DNA of 64,000 nucleotides from an uncultured Clostridia bacterium (GTDB taxonomy: Bacteria > Bacillota > Clostridia > UBA1381). Made by a program: the position numbers and the translations under genes. Location of the stretch: the NCBI GenBank assembly GCA_934454145.1, contig CAKSFT010000005.1, positions 164,528 to 228,527 on the forward strand. Reading direction: 5' to 3'. This document shows, piece after piece, positions 1-9,487 of this stretch (position 1 is its first letter; each line of letters starts with the position of its first letter). The notes below the pieces were generated by a model. It was given only the letters and a program-made list of their open reading frames with translations, was not told where the DNA came from and made no database searches.

Positions 1-3000
1 GCACATTATTTATTTCATATACCCCTGTGCCTGCCTCGTCACTGCCGGAAATTTCGGCAGAGTATGCATCGTCAAATTTCAGATATACATGCTGTGCCGT
101 AGAATCGGTCTTGGCGCTTATTTTGAAGCTTCCGTTTTCCTCGTTTACGGTGAATACGGGTTCCCCGGCAAATTCGGGCGGTTCCGTGTCTACATTCTCT
201 ATATAATAACACCCAAAGTCCATACCTTCGCTTTTCACTTCAACAAGCTCACCGTTTACAAGAATTGATGAATTTCTGTTTCCGGCTGTGTCAATCAGGT
301 CGGTGATAAAATATCCGTTGCTTACAAAGTGATAGATTCCGTTTTCATCTGGGACAACCATTATGTATGTTTCATAGATAAATTCCCCGGTTTCTTGGTT
401 ATAGTCCACTTCAACTCTCCGCTGCTGCCAATCCGGTATGCTTTCAAGGTCATCACCCGGCACAGCCTTTCGCCACGCATACAACTGATACATACCGCTG
501 TACATGGAGTTCATCAGTTCCGATTCGGGTGTATCCACAACCTTTGTGCCGTCTGCCGCAAGCTGTATGTCATAAACCCCGTTGAACTTTACGAGCACTT
601 CATTTGTCATTTTCTCGGTTTCGGAAACAGAAATGTCCATCACCGGTTCAACATTGTCTCTGCGGACAATCATCACATAAATCGGCGAAACAGTGCCTCT
701 TTCGGGGTGCTCAAACCGATAATACAGTTTGACTTCCTTCAGCTCATCTGCCTCCCCGAAGAGATATCTCCCGACGTCATACGGTTCTGACAGGACATCA
801 TAATAGTCCACGCTGAAAGACAGAGTTTCTAAAAGAGCCTTCGGGTTCACCCCGACTTGTACATTAAGCTTTGAGGTGTTGTCTTGGTCAACCACATTTT
901 GCAGCGGAGCGCCATAATATGCCTTGTTGCTGTTATATCCCTCATATCCTCCCGGTGCGGAGAATCGGATATACTGATGATACCCCTGTCCTTCCGGATA
1001 TTCCGTTGACACCGTATATACCGGGACATTCTGCGTTACATCATTACCCTTTTGGTCAAACACTGCCTCAATGTTTTGGGTGTTCCCAAAAGTTCTGAGC
1101 GTCATCAGCCAGTCGCCCGACTCATACACCGTGTTATACACAAATCCTGAGGGCATGTTATTAAAGGCAAAATATGATATATCCTCACTGTTCCCCCCGA
1201 TTCCGCCGATATAATTCAGGCTGCTCACAAATTCGTAGCGTACACTGCAACAGTTTCCGTCCTCGTCATATTCATAATATTTCTGTTCAATGCTGTTGGG
1301 GTCAATGTCAATCACGGCACTGTATACCGGGCTGAAATTTCCGCCCACAACCTCGCCGTTTGCCGTGCCGATACCCTGTTCATGCTCTTTTTGCGTACCG
1401 CCCGAAATTTTTGTAAGACCTATGTCGCTCAATTTCCATTCTCCGACAACACTGCGCTTGCTTGTGCCGCCATGCGCGTCCGCACCTTCATAAACAACTT
1501 TCTCCAGTCTGATGCGGCTGTTTTGCAAATCTGCACGCTCAAGCCCTGTCACCGGGTCGGCGGCGATATAAAACTCCGCTTGCGCAAAGCCATAAAGATT
1601 CGGCGTGTTGAGCAGCATCGTGTTCCCCCCGTCAACCGCCCACAGCAACCCGGCTTTGCCGTCATTTCTTACATAATCAACTCTTTTCCCTGCACTGTCA
1701 TTTGTGGAAAAGCGGTTTTGCCGTATAGTGATTTTCGGCGCCGCATAAACGGTGTTGAATTCCAGCGTTTTCACCAGTGTGCTTCCGTCGTCTTTTTCCG
1801 CCGCCACGACAAGCATCAGCGGACGCGAAGTTTGGTCTGCACGTACATTTTCCGCATAACTCTCGTCCTTTTGGTCTATGGACGCCACTGCTGTGTCCGC
1901 GCCCGACACGGCAGAAAAATCTGAGCTGTTGTTGCTCTGCTCCGTATCCGGGTCGTCATCGCCCGGCTCGACAATATTCCCCAAAGCATCTGCGCGTGAT
2001 TTCAAATCCTCAAGGACTCCCCCCGAGATATAAGAATCCATATTTGCGGTATTTGCCGGTTTTTCAGCCCACATATACCAATAACGCTTTGCATTGTCAA
2101 CATGTACCGCGGCAGACGGATAATCCCCCGCAAGGTATGTTTTGTCAGTGTCCGCCTTGCAGCTCACCGATGTATATGTCCTGTCAAATTTCATCGGAAT
2201 TTTCAGGACTTCACTCATGTTCTGCCCGGAATCACTTGCTTTTATCCAAACCGTTTTCTCGTGTATCATGCCGTCCTGAGGTATGTCGGGGGCAGAGATT
2301 ATGCCCTTCTTGCCGCTTGCTTTTACATATGACGGCTCTTCTTCACTGCTGTCGGAATAGCCGTACATATATTCCACTTCGTCATCAATGTCAGAGATGT
2401 CAACATAGATTTCCTCTTGTTTTACTGTCACCGCAACAGACGGCGCCAATGTATCAAAGCCTTCCCACGCGGGCGCCGCAAAGCTCTTTTCAAAGCTTGC
2501 CGCATTCCCCGCCTCGTCCGCAATGCTGACGCTGATGTCTATTTTGTCAGCCTCGCTCTTTTCCGGCAATTTTATAAATCCGTAAGCCTTTGCAGTGCCG
2601 TCCCTGCAAACCACCGGCGCGCTGAAGCTTACCGCCGCCGCGCCGGCAGAGCCTTTCTTCCACTCCGATTCACGATAGCTTTCGGAGGACGCCGCCTGGA
2701 CGCTTATGCTTTCATTTGCCAAATTCCCGTTTATTTTCACGGAAAATGCAGCCTCGCACCCCTCCACAGATACGTCATCAATCAATGCCTTTATCAGGAT
2801 TATACCTTCTCCTTCGTCCGTCACCGTTATGTCCGCAAGCGGTGCCTCAAAATCCAGCTTATATTTCTTGTCGGGCGCAACAGTATACATTGACGCCTTT
2901 TTTTCTGCGTCACTCGGCAGGTCATCGGGGGCAAGCATTCCGTCCGCATCAGCGGAATAATGCATCATAGAGTATCCCGACTCGTCCTTCACCTTTGTCA

Positions 3001-4645
3001 TGTCGCCGGAAACGGAAATTACTTTGACCGAATCCCCGTCCATTGTATACCCGGGGTATAATTGAGCATAATATGTAATCGCTTTTTTGTCCTCTGCCAC
3101 CCTGACAGGGGGTATATATCCGTTTCCGTCCCAAAAATATCCCCCCTTAAGCCATCTGCCGTCATAACAGAACTTCTTTTCCAGCCGTTCCCCGCCGGGG
3201 ACTATTGTCAAATCACTGCCCGTTTCATCTTTGATGTTCAGCTTTATCTGCGGCAAATCTTTAAGAGCCGTCCCATTCGCAAGCGGCTTGTTGAGTTCCA
3301 GCGTAACACAAAGCAGCTCGCCCGGGAGAATATATGCATTTGCCGCGTCCGTCTTTTTGTCAAGGCGGATATTTTCAATCCCAAATGGCGTCAGGTCAAC
3401 AAACGGCGAACCGCTTATCATTGCCGCCGCTTTGCCTGCCGGCTGCTGACCGTTTTGGTCAGATGCAAATTTGTTTCCCGATATATCATATATATTGTTC
3501 CACAAGATTTTGTTTTCGTTTTGTGAAACAGTTACCTTGTTGAATTTGTAAAAATATCCCCTCTCTTGTGTAACAGCACTGCTGTCGTTATAAGGGTCTG
3601 CAATTTGGTACTCAAAAATCATCACAGGCTTTGCGTCAGTCTTTGAGGGCGCAAATTTCAGGAACGGTGCCTGTGCAATCATACCGCTTGTGCCGTCAAT
3701 GCCGATTGTTTCCACGTTCAGGCTGAGCTTAGCCAAATCACTTTCGGAAAGTCCCTTAAATAAAACCGGTTCGTCCCACTCTGCCCTGAAATATACCGTG
3801 CGGTTGTCAAGCTTTTCAAGCGTGTCCAGAGTGACTGCTCCGTTTTCGATTTCGTACAGTCCCTCCGGGTCTGCTGTCACTTTTACACAGCTTATCCTCG
3901 GCCCTTTTATGTCCCTGCCGACAAGCATCGCGCCGGACAGATAAGAATCCACCCTCGCGTCTTTGTCACTGCTCGCCACAAAAGAGATAATGTTAAGCTT
4001 TTCGGCATTTTTCCACTCCGAAAACAAACCGAGATTTGGTCCGTCACCGATGGTGTTATATTTTTTCCAGCCTCCGCCGCTTGAGTTTACCGACTCTTCC
4101 AGGGCATATGTCATGCCGGTGTCGTTGCTCTTTCCGCTGATGCCCCACCTTGTCTGCACGGTTTTGACCTTCCATGAGAAAAAATATTGTATGTCACCTT
4201 TGTCAAACATGCTCGAAATGTTGCCGTTTTTTCTTTTGTCCTTATCGGAAAGCGCGTCAAAACGGACATTGGCATACCATTTTCGCACGTTGTGCGGCCC
4301 CGTCATCTTTGTCTGCCACTCCCCTTTGGCATTGAAACAGTCGGGCATGTCGCCGCTCAGTTTGCGTCCGAAATGATTCAGGAGATAGTTATTTTCGCGC
4401 AGCCACTTGATTGATTCACTCTCGCTCTGTGTCACCGTGTCGCTCAGCTTTCCCCACTCCGTGACGCCGGAGTCAAACAGCCTCAGAGCCTCACCGTCTG
4501 TATACAGCTGTGTAATCGGTTCGTAAACAACAGTATGTCCGTAAGGGTTTTTCCACGCCGCGGCATGTGCCGCAATGCCCGTGTCAGACAGTATACCCAT
4601 AATCATTCCCGACACCAGGATAAAGGCTGTAAATCTCTTTTTCAT
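1..4645 (-). CDS. giant secreted beta-rich surface protein (3' end beyond window)
   Basis: The gene starts at an ATG on the minus strand preceded by a GGGGGATTT Shine-Dalgarno. It stays open for 1548 codons to the left edge, so the C-terminus is missing. The first 29 residues (MKKRF..., hydrophobic core, ending AHAA) form a signal peptide, so it is exported. A region of about 250 residues rich in Trp and Gly follows, then long stretches that look like repeated extracellular beta-sandwich (Ig-like) modules, with Asp/Gly/Pro-rich turns and few cysteines. No catalytic signature is visible and no SLH or sortase signal lies in the visible part; an anchor may lie beyond the edge. I do not recognise the family. 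The receiver gene ends 20 bp upstream and may be cotranscribed. An adhesin or polysaccharide-binding role is inference from composition only. Confidence 0.8.
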   Translation of the reverse strand, partial: MKKRFTAFILVSGMIMGILSDTGIAAHAAAWKNPYGHTVVYEPITQLYTDGEALRLFDSGVTEWGKLSDTVTQSESESIKWLRENNYLLNHFGRKLSGDMPDCFNAKGEWQTKMTGPHNVRKWYANVRFDALSDKDKRKNGNISSMFDKGDIQYFFSWKVKTVQTRWGISGKSNDTGMTYALEESVNSSGGGWKKYNTIGDGPNLGLFSEWKNAEKLNIISFVASSDKDARVDSYLSGAMLVGRDIKGPRISCVKVTADPEGLYEIENGAVTLDTLEKLDNRTVYFRAEWDEPVLFKGLSESDLAKLSLNVETIGIDGTSGMIAQAPFLKFAPSKTDAKPVMIFEYQIADPYNDSSAVTQERGYFYKFNKVTVSQNENKILWNNIYDISGNKFASDQNGQQPAGKAAAMISGSPFVDLTPFGIENIRLDKKTDAANAYILPGELLCVTLELNKPLANGTALKDLPQIKLNIKDETGSDLTIVPGGERLEKKFCYDGRWLKGGYFWDGNGYIPPVRVAEDKKAITYYAQLYPGYTMDGDSVKVISVSGDMTKVKDESGYSMMHYSADADGMLAPDDLPSDAEKKASMYTVAPDKKYKLDFEAPLADITVTDEGEGIILIKALIDDVSVEGCEAAFSVKINGNLANESISVQAASSESYRESEWKKGSAGAAAVSFSAPVVCRDGTAKAYGFIKLPEKSEADKIDISVSIADEAGNAASFEKSFAAPAWEGFDTLAPSVAVTVKQEEIYVDISDIDDEVEYMYGYSDSSEEEPSYVKASGKKGIISAPDIPQDGMIHEKTVWIKASDSGQNMSEVLKIPMKFDRTYTSVSCKADTDKTYLAGDYPSAAVHVDNAKRYWYMWAEKPANTANMDSYISGGVLEDLKSRADALGNIVEPGDDDPDTEQSNNSSDFSAVSGADTAVASIDQKDESYAENVRADQTSRPLMLVVAAEKDDGSTLVKTLEFNTVYAAPKITIRQNRFSTNDSAGKRVDYVRNDGKAGLLWAVDGGNTMLLNTPNLYGFAQAEFYIAADPVTGLERADLQNSRIRLEKVVYEGADAHGGTSKRSVVGEWKLSDIGLTKISGGTQKEHEQGIGTANGEVVGGNFSPVYSAVIDIDPNSIEQKYYEYDEDGNCCSVRYEFVSSLNYIGGIGGNSEDISYFAFNNMPSGFVYNTVYESGDWLMTLRTFGNTQNIEAVFDQKGNDVTQNVPVYTVSTEYPEGQGYHQYIRFSAPGGYEGYNSNKAYYGAPLQNVVDQDNTSKLNVQVGVNPKALLETLSFSVDYYDVLSEPYDVGRYLFGEADELKEVKLYYRFEHPERGTVSPIYVMIVRRDNVEPVMDISVSETEKMTNEVLVKFNGVYDIQLAADGTKVVDTPESELMNSMYSGMYQLYAWRKAVPGDDLESIPDWQQRRVEVDYNQETGEFIYETYIMVVPDENGIYHFVSNGYFITDLIDTAGNRNSSILVNGELVEVKSEGMDFGCYYIENVDTEPPEFAGEPVFTVNEENGSFKISAKTDSTAQHVYLKFDDAYSAEISGSDEAGTGVYEINNV

Positions 4646-4665
4646 GATAATAAATCCCCCTTTTT

Positions 4666-5028
4666 TTACTCATTTATGCATCCGCGCATCAACGCCGACG
4701 TCCGCGCCAGAAACACCGCTGTTTTGTACGGCTTTTTTATCCAGTCATCAGCCCCGGCATTTAATATTTTACTTTCTTCCTCATCGCTGTTTCCTATAAA
4801 CAGCAGTTTTGGCGGCTTTGCCATGTTTTTTATCGTTTTGCAAAAACATATCCGTTCTTTTTCGTCAGCCTCCAGGTCTGCAATCACAAGGCGGATATTT
4901 TGTTTTTCAATCAGCTCTGCCGCCCCGTCTTTATCCGTGCAGCATGTTATTTCATAACCGCTGCGCCGCAGAATCTTGCCGACAATGGCGGTAATCTCCG
5001 CATCGTGCCCGACAATCAGTATTTTCAC
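4666..5028 (-). CDS. stand-alone, partly degenerate response-regulator receiver domain
   Basis: This encodes 120 residues, a single CheY-like receiver with no output domain. I chose the GTG start because KILIV, the first receiver strand, begins there and a GGGGGG stretch lies about 8 bases upstream. The longer reading frame adds 19 residues of unrelated sequence. A phospho-acceptor-like Asp51 (VIADLE) and a Lys near residue 98 (IKKPY) are present. The acidic pair after strand 1 is His-Asp, and the Ser/Thr switch after strand 4 is replaced (FIGN). Phosphorylation is therefore possible but signalling may be altered. It sits between the OmpR-type regulator and the giant secreted protein, which suggests it belongs to the same signalling group. 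That link is inference. Confidence 0.75.
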   Translation of the reverse strand: MKILIVGHDAEITAIVGKILRRSGYEITCCTDKDGAAELIEKQNIRLVIADLEADEKERICFCKTIKNMAKPPKLLFIGNSDEEESKILNAGADDWIKKPYKTAVFLARTSALMRGCINE

Positions 5029-5153
5029 AAATGAACACCCCCCAAAAAGCAAAAACTCCGGCGGTATAACCGTCCGGAGTGACAATTTTTTCCGCTATAT
5101 AAATTATAACAGAAAAAAACCCTTTTCTTAAATTGTTAGCAAAAACTCACAAT

Positions 5154-5834
5154 TCATTTTGTGGTGAAATAATAACCTTTTCCGTAAACCGAAACTATAT
5201 CATAATCTTCTGCGTTTTGGGCGCCGATTTTTTTCTTCAGGTTCCCCATGTGGAACCGTATCGTCCTCGTGTCATCGGCAGATGGCGCGTCCCAAATTTC
5301 CTCATAAAGTTTTTCCGGCGAGATTACCTTATCCTCATTTTTCACCAGTAGCAGAAGTATCGCAAATTCTTTCGCGGTCAGCCCGGCGTCCATTGTGCCC
5401 ACAAATGCTTTGCTTTGTGACAAATCCAGCAACAGAGAGCCTCTTGTAATTCGCTGTGCATGTGCGCTTAAATGCCTCGCCAAAAGCCGCTCTGCCGCGG
5501 CGACAAGTTCATCAAAGCTGTATGGCTTTGTGATATAATAATCTCCGCCTCTTTCCAGCCCCTCAACCTTGTCATGCACTTCGTCTTTTCCTGTCAGGAA
5601 TATCACAGGGTTGTCGCTTTTAAGGCGGAATTTTTCGCATATCTCATAGCCGCTGCCGTCGGGCAGCATAATGTCCAGTATAAGCAAATCGGGCGTGGTT
5701 TTCTCCATGCACCGATACGCCGCCTTTGCCGTGTCCGCCGCCATGACGCAATATCCGCGCCTCTTCATCATTCGCACATTGATTTGCAAAACCTCGGGTT
5801 CATCTTCCACAATAAGTATTGTAGGTTGTGTCAT
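5154..5834 (-). CDS. OmpR/PhoB-family response regulator
   Basis: This 226-residue two-domain DNA-binding response regulator has the usual family length. The receiver (about 1-118) has the acidic pair Glu10-Asp11, phospho-acceptor Asp54 in LILDIMLPD, Thr81 (FLTGKD) and Lys102 (ITKPYSF). The C-terminal winged helix (about 128-226) ends in the typical GKGYYF wing. The start ATG lies 6 bp after the stop of the histidine kinase gene, so the two form a cognate pair in one transcript. The target genes are unknown. The adjacent receiver and the giant secreted protein are the nearest candidates. Confidence 0.95.
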   Translation of the reverse strand: MTQPTILIVEDEPEVLQINVRMMKRRGYCVMAADTAKAAYRCMEKTTPDLLILDIMLPDGSGYEICEKFRLKSDNPVIFLTGKDEVHDKVEGLERGGDYYITKPYSFDELVAAAERLLARHLSAHAQRITRGSLLLDLSQSKAFVGTMDAGLTAKEFAILLLLVKNEDKVISPEKLYEEIWDAPSADDTRTIRFHMGNLKKKIGAQNAEDYDIVSVYGKGYYFTTK

Positions 5835-5840
5835 ATCAGC

Positions 5841-7127
5841 TTATCCTTTCTTGACAGGCAATGTGAACGATACGGTCGTCCCGTTGCCCTTTTCGCTTTC
5901 AATCCATATTTTTCCGCCGTGTGCCTCAACAATCCTGTGGCACACATAGAGCCCTATTCCGTGGCGCCAATAGTCCCCGCTGACCGAAACATACCCTTCA
6001 AGCGCTTTTTCTTTTATTTCTTCGTCCATGCCCTCGCCGTTGTCGGCAACAGAAATAAACTGATATCCGTCACCGGCTTTCAGCGAAACCGTAATTGTGC
6101 CGTTCTGGGTATGGCGCAGGCTGTTTGAAAGCAGATTCGTAACCACCTGAACAATCCTTGCGTAGTCTGCCAAAATCGGCGGTAAATCTTCTTCCATGTC
6201 AAATATCAGCCTGTTGTTGCCCGTATAATTTTTGCCGAAATACGTCTTTGCCGTTTCTCCCAGGAGGCGCGACAGGCGCACCGGCGCCAAATCCAGGGAC
6301 AGCCTTCCCTGTTCAATAGCCACTGTATCCATTAGATCCACGACAATTTTGTCGATTCGAATAACCATTTTCTCAATAGTCATTTGGTTTTCTTTCATGA
6401 TATCAATTTCTTTGCTCTCTTCATCAAGCAATTCATATGTGTCGCGCGCATGCAGATTGATTGCATTCAGCGGGTTTTTTATCTCGTGTGCAACAGTTGT
6501 CAGGAAAACCGACTTTGCCTCGTCATGGCGTTTCAGTTGTTCGTTTTGTTCTGCAAGTTGTACGCGCTGTCGTTCGTATTCCTTGAGATGCAAAAACAAA
6601 ACTATACCGCAGGACACACTGACCGCCACAGTCGTGACAAGGATATCTGTCAGCATTTCCGCCTCGCCCGGGAACCATGTGACATATTGCGGTGCGAAGT
6701 ATGTGAAAACAGAAACCGCCAGATATTCCGCAATTTCCGCGGCAGACACAAAAATCGCAGTTTTTCCCTCCAGCATCAGCACCGTAAACAGAACGGCAAA
6801 AATGAACATCGACGGCATGCCGCCTTTGTACGCCCCCGAGGCAAAAAACAATATGGGAAAAACAACCATGAAAATCGTCACAATTGTGAGTATATAAGCT
6901 ATCTTATATTTGCGCGTCCTGTATGTAAAAACCAAAAGAGTCACCGACAATACGGCAAGCAAACCACTCAGCACCGCCCCGGTCAGCATGCCCGTGACAA
7001 GATTCAGCACAAGCGTCGCAACGCTTATCGCAACGCCACCTGTTGCCAATATATTGAAAAGCCTGACGCGGAAATCAAGACTTTTGTCAAAAAAGCGCCT
7101 TGCCGTATTTTTTACTTTTGTATACAA
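5841..7127 (-). CDS. membrane sensor histidine kinase
   Basis: This encodes 428 residues from a TTG start 8 bases after AGGAGG. A TTG two codons earlier lies too close to that site. The N-terminal half holds about six hydrophobic membrane segments and no clear extracellular sensor domain. A short coiled region (EYERQRVQLAEQNEQL) leads to the HisKA domain with phospho-acceptor His about 214 in VAHEIKNPLN. The HATPase domain follows, with N box (NLLSNSLRHT), G1 (DNGEGM) and G2 (HGIGLYVC). It autophosphorylates and passes phosphate to the regulator encoded 6 bp downstream. The stimulus cannot be read from the sequence; a membrane-embedded signal is plausible. Confidence 0.93.
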   Translation of the reverse strand: MYTKVKNTARRFFDKSLDFRVRLFNILATGGVAISVATLVLNLVTGMLTGAVLSGLLAVLSVTLLVFTYRTRKYKIAYILTIVTIFMVVFPILFFASGAYKGGMPSMFIFAVLFTVLMLEGKTAIFVSAAEIAEYLAVSVFTYFAPQYVTWFPGEAEMLTDILVTTVAVSVSCGIVLFLHLKEYERQRVQLAEQNEQLKRHDEAKSVFLTTVAHEIKNPLNAINLHARDTYELLDEESKEIDIMKENQMTIEKMVIRIDKIVVDLMDTVAIEQGRLSLDLAPVRLSRLLGETAKTYFGKNYTGNNRLIFDMEEDLPPILADYARIVQVVTNLLSNSLRHTQNGTITVSLKAGDGYQFISVADNGEGMDEEIKEKALEGYVSVSGDYWRHGIGLYVCHRIVEAHGGKIWIESEKGNGTTVSFTLPVKKG

Positions 7128-7161
7128 GCTCAAAACCTCCTCATTTTAATTTTCCAGATTG

Positions 7162-7214
7162 ATTATATCATCTGTTAACAAAAATGTTCGTTTGCAAACA
7201 TAACGAACATTTTT
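7162..7214 (-). promoter_or_regulatory. palindrome with terminator character next to a -10 box
   Basis: Perfect 13-bp arms (AAAAATGTTCGTT at 7180-7192 and its complement at 7202-7214) surround a 9-base loop. Read on the minus strand the hairpin is followed by TTTTTG, so it can end transcription from the DUF6512-type gene that stops at 7314. A TATAAT box at 7162-7167 lies directly downstream on the same strand, with only a weak -35 inside the palindrome. The element may therefore double as an operator for the sensor kinase operon. The terminator role is the firmer reading. Confidence 0.55.
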
Positions 7215-7313
7215 TGACATTTTCTGTATTGTATTGTATCATAAAGCGGTAAATTTTGCAAGAGGGATAATTTTTATGTACGGATTGATATCCCCGCAAT
7301 GGCAAAAAAAACG

Positions 7314-7814
7314 TCACGGGGATACAAAAAGCCCGATGTGAGGCGGATAGAGCGTGAACACGAAAAAACATGCACACATCAATACCGTAAATATAAAAAT
7401 AGCTGTTTTATATTTTTCCCCCCCGCACGAAACGGTCAGCTTATACCCCGTCAGAAATCCGTAAATGACGCATAATACAAAGGTAAGGATATCAAGAATC
7501 AGTGTGTTTTTTCCGATGATACCGCTGTATGTGTAAAAAACAACAGGTATCAGCCATGTTGCGCATATATTACCGAGAAGCATTGATGGGAGTATGCACT
7601 CGTATTCTTTTGAAAGTCCTTTGTAGGTCATGAGAACAAAAATTAACATCGGGAAGAAAATCAGTTTCATATGCTCCCATGTCGATTCGTTCACGGGGGC
7701 AAAAAATCCGACCAATAAATTTTGAGCGCTGAAATCATAAATAAAGTGCCACAAGCTCCCGACAACGGAAACGACGATTATCGCAATCAGCGTATATCTT
7801 TTCAGATTTTTCAT
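7314..7814 (-). CDS. small integral membrane protein, DUF6512-like
   Basis: This 166-residue protein starts at an ATG placed 6 bases after AGGTGATT; the 13 extra upstream residues of the open frame lack a ribosome binding site. It has about five hydrophobic segments and the sequence NESTWEHMKL near residue 44, which I know from the uncharacterised DUF6512 membrane family. No enzymatic motif is visible. It lies downstream of a phosphatase gene with a 31-bp gap and may share its transcript. Function unknown; the family assignment rests on that one motif and the membrane layout. Confidence 0.75.
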   Translation of the reverse strand: MKNLKRYTLIAIIVVSVVGSLWHFIYDFSAQNLLVGFFAPVNESTWEHMKLIFFPMLIFVLMTYKGLSKEYECILPSMLLGNICATWLIPVVFYTYSGIIGKNTLILDILTFVLCVIYGFLTGYKLTVSCGGEKYKTAIFIFTVLMCACFFVFTLYPPHIGLFVSP

Positions 7815-7845
7815 AATAATCACCTCATGAAAGACTATGAGAATA

Positions 7846-8508
7846 TTATACATAATATTCTTTCATGCTTGTCAATTCAATACACCCCAGTCTCCCGCAA
7901 CCGCAGTCAATGTTGATATTATTCCCGATTTTCAGAATCCCGGTACAACCCGGGTTTATCATGAAAGTCGGCGTGTGCCCCACCACAAGATATGTGTTGT
8001 CATCAAAATATTTCTTCTTCATATCAATCCTGGTCCACAGGAGCTCATCAAGTGAATAGTCGGATAATTTTCTCCCCGTTTGATAATTTCCCGGGCCCCC
8101 GTGGACAAGCACAAATTTTTTATTTTCTGATTTTTTATTTTCTATTTGGCATTCAGCATAACGCGAAAATGATGTGAGGTATCGGAAAATCCTTTTCTGC
8201 TCGAAAACCGACAATTGGAAAAATGCCTGATATGTGGGCGCTCCGCCGTTTTGCAGCCATAAATCCAAATTTTTGTATGAATCATCATCGCAAAACAAGC
8301 TGTCGAGCATTATTTTTTCATGATTTCCCAGCAGTGGTATGATATTTTTCCTCGCCATCATGTCAAGGAGTATCTGTATGCCATCTGCGCCTCGGTCAAT
8401 CACATCGCCCAGGAGAAACATGGTATCCTTTTCCGTAAAATCTATTTTTTCCAACATTTTTTTGTACTTTGCATAATTCCCGTGGATATCACTCATCGCA
8501 TATATCAT
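7846..8508 (-). CDS. PPP-family metallophosphoesterase (ApaH / Ser-Thr phosphatase-like)
   Basis: This 220-residue protein starts at an ATG 8 bases after AGGAGT inside the end of the upstream gene. The three dimetal-site motifs of the PPP superfamily are present in order: SDIHGNY, GDVIDRG and GNHEK, followed by conserved histidines (VHGG, VGHTPT). Members hydrolyse phosphoprotein, diadenosine tetraphosphate or other phosphoesters at a Mn/Fe dimetal centre in the cytoplasm. The substrate here cannot be decided. It overlaps the membrane-protein gene 8489-9424 by 20 bp, so the two are translationally coupled. Confidence 0.92.
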   Translation of the reverse strand: MIYAMSDIHGNYAKYKKMLEKIDFTEKDTMFLLGDVIDRGADGIQILLDMMARKNIIPLLGNHEKIMLDSLFCDDDSYKNLDLWLQNGGAPTYQAFFQLSVFEQKRIFRYLTSFSRYAECQIENKKSENKKFVLVHGGPGNYQTGRKLSDYSLDELLWTRIDMKKKYFDDNTYLVVGHTPTFMINPGCTGILKIGNNINIDCGCGRLGCIELTSMKEYYV

Positions 8509-9424
8509 TGTCAAACTCCTCTTCATCGCTTATATTTTCGTTTTGCCAAAACTCGCAGAATATGTATGCACATATCGCAGAAACAGTCATTGCCATGCCC
8601 TGGGCCGTGACAAGCGGCGCGCCGACATATGGCAATTTTGCCAATGATGCAAACACCGATATGGCAAGCTGCAAAGTCAGCGCCGCCCCGGCGCAGACTT
8701 GCGCCACACGGCGAATCGGTTCTTTTTGCTCACTCGCGCGATGAAAAATACACAGCACCGCCGCAAGCTGAAGTACAATGAGTCCAATCACCGGTATATA
8801 ACCCCATGCCGCCGACATAGAACGGTATGTCCCCTCTGTAAAACTTCCGCCGCGCCACAGTCCGACAAACTTCACAATTTGCCTGTGTGCTATCAAAAAC
8901 AATCCCATAGACGCCGTAGCAAATATTGATATCCAATATAATTTCCATATTTTTCCGTTTGCCGGCTTTGCCGCGCGGACGGCATATGCATACGCGGCGC
9001 AGAGTGTCAAAGCGGAGAGAACACAGCATGTTAAACCGCAAGTATAGTATTCTGCAGCAAGTGCCGTCAGTATCATCGCCCCGGAAAGAACCGGTTGTTT
9101 CGCGCTCGACATATCTTTCATGCATTTGCGTATGCATAATAAATTCAGGAATGTATACGCAAACACTTCAAAAACAGGATTTTTTTCGCCTGTTATGATA
9201 TAAAGCAGAACGAGTGGGATAATCGCCCCCACAAACATAACAGCATCAGATTCATTTTTTGTTTCCAGTAAAACACGCATGCACGGGGCGGCGATAACTG
9301 TGGCAAGACATAAATACAAAAGATAGTCATTCAATGCGCCCGCGACAAATATATTGTATAATATACCGACACCGATATTGGTTATAGCTACAGTCATCAA
9401 AAAAATATTAACGCCTTTTTTCAT
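8489..9424 (-). CDS. polytopic membrane protein of unknown function
   Basis: This 311-residue protein has about ten hydrophobic segments covering residues 5-290 and an acidic cytoplasmic-looking tail (SDEEEFDNDICDE). The ATG follows GGGAGGAAAG. No transporter or enzyme motif could be recognised. It is coupled by a 20-bp overlap to the downstream phosphatase. The upstream CAP gene is separated by a perfect 18-bp hairpin, so it may be expressed separately from the secreted-protein cluster. I do not assign a function. Confidence 0.8.
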   Translation of the reverse strand: MKKGVNIFLMTVAITNIGVGILYNIFVAGALNDYLLYLCLATVIAAPCMRVLLETKNESDAVMFVGAIIPLVLLYIITGEKNPVFEVFAYTFLNLLCIRKCMKDMSSAKQPVLSGAMILTALAAEYYTCGLTCCVLSALTLCAAYAYAVRAAKPANGKIWKLYWISIFATASMGLFLIAHRQIVKFVGLWRGGSFTEGTYRSMSAAWGYIPVIGLIVLQLAAVLCIFHRASEQKEPIRRVAQVCAGAALTLQLAISVFASLAKLPYVGAPLVTAQGMAMTVSAICAYIFCEFWQNENISDEEEFDNDICDE

Positions 9425-9441
9425 ACTTCTTTCCTCCCGGG

Positions 9442-9481
9442 TTAGTTATACGGCACACCGAAAGGTGTGCCGTATAACTAA
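9442..9481 (-). terminator. perfect 18-bp hairpin between CAP gene and membrane-protein gene
   Basis: Arms 9442-9459 and 9464-9481 are perfectly complementary around a four-base loop (GAAA on the plus strand, TTTC on the minus strand). It begins just after the CAP-domain gene stop. On the minus strand there is no T-run behind it, so it may act as an RNA 3'-end stabiliser or partial terminator rather than a classic intrinsic one. On the plus strand it is followed by a T-rich stretch. Confidence 0.6.
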
Positions 9482-9487
9482 TTATTT

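Noticed and set aside
329..4376. Many plus-strand frames of 60-250 codons across the first 4.6 kb
   Set aside because: They are antisense to one continuous minus-strand gene with a signal peptide and good start. Their composition is that of shadow frames.
7168..7377. 69-codon minus-strand frame between the DUF6512-type gene and the kinase
   Set aside because: It overlaps the end of a real gene and a terminator hairpin, and has no start site.
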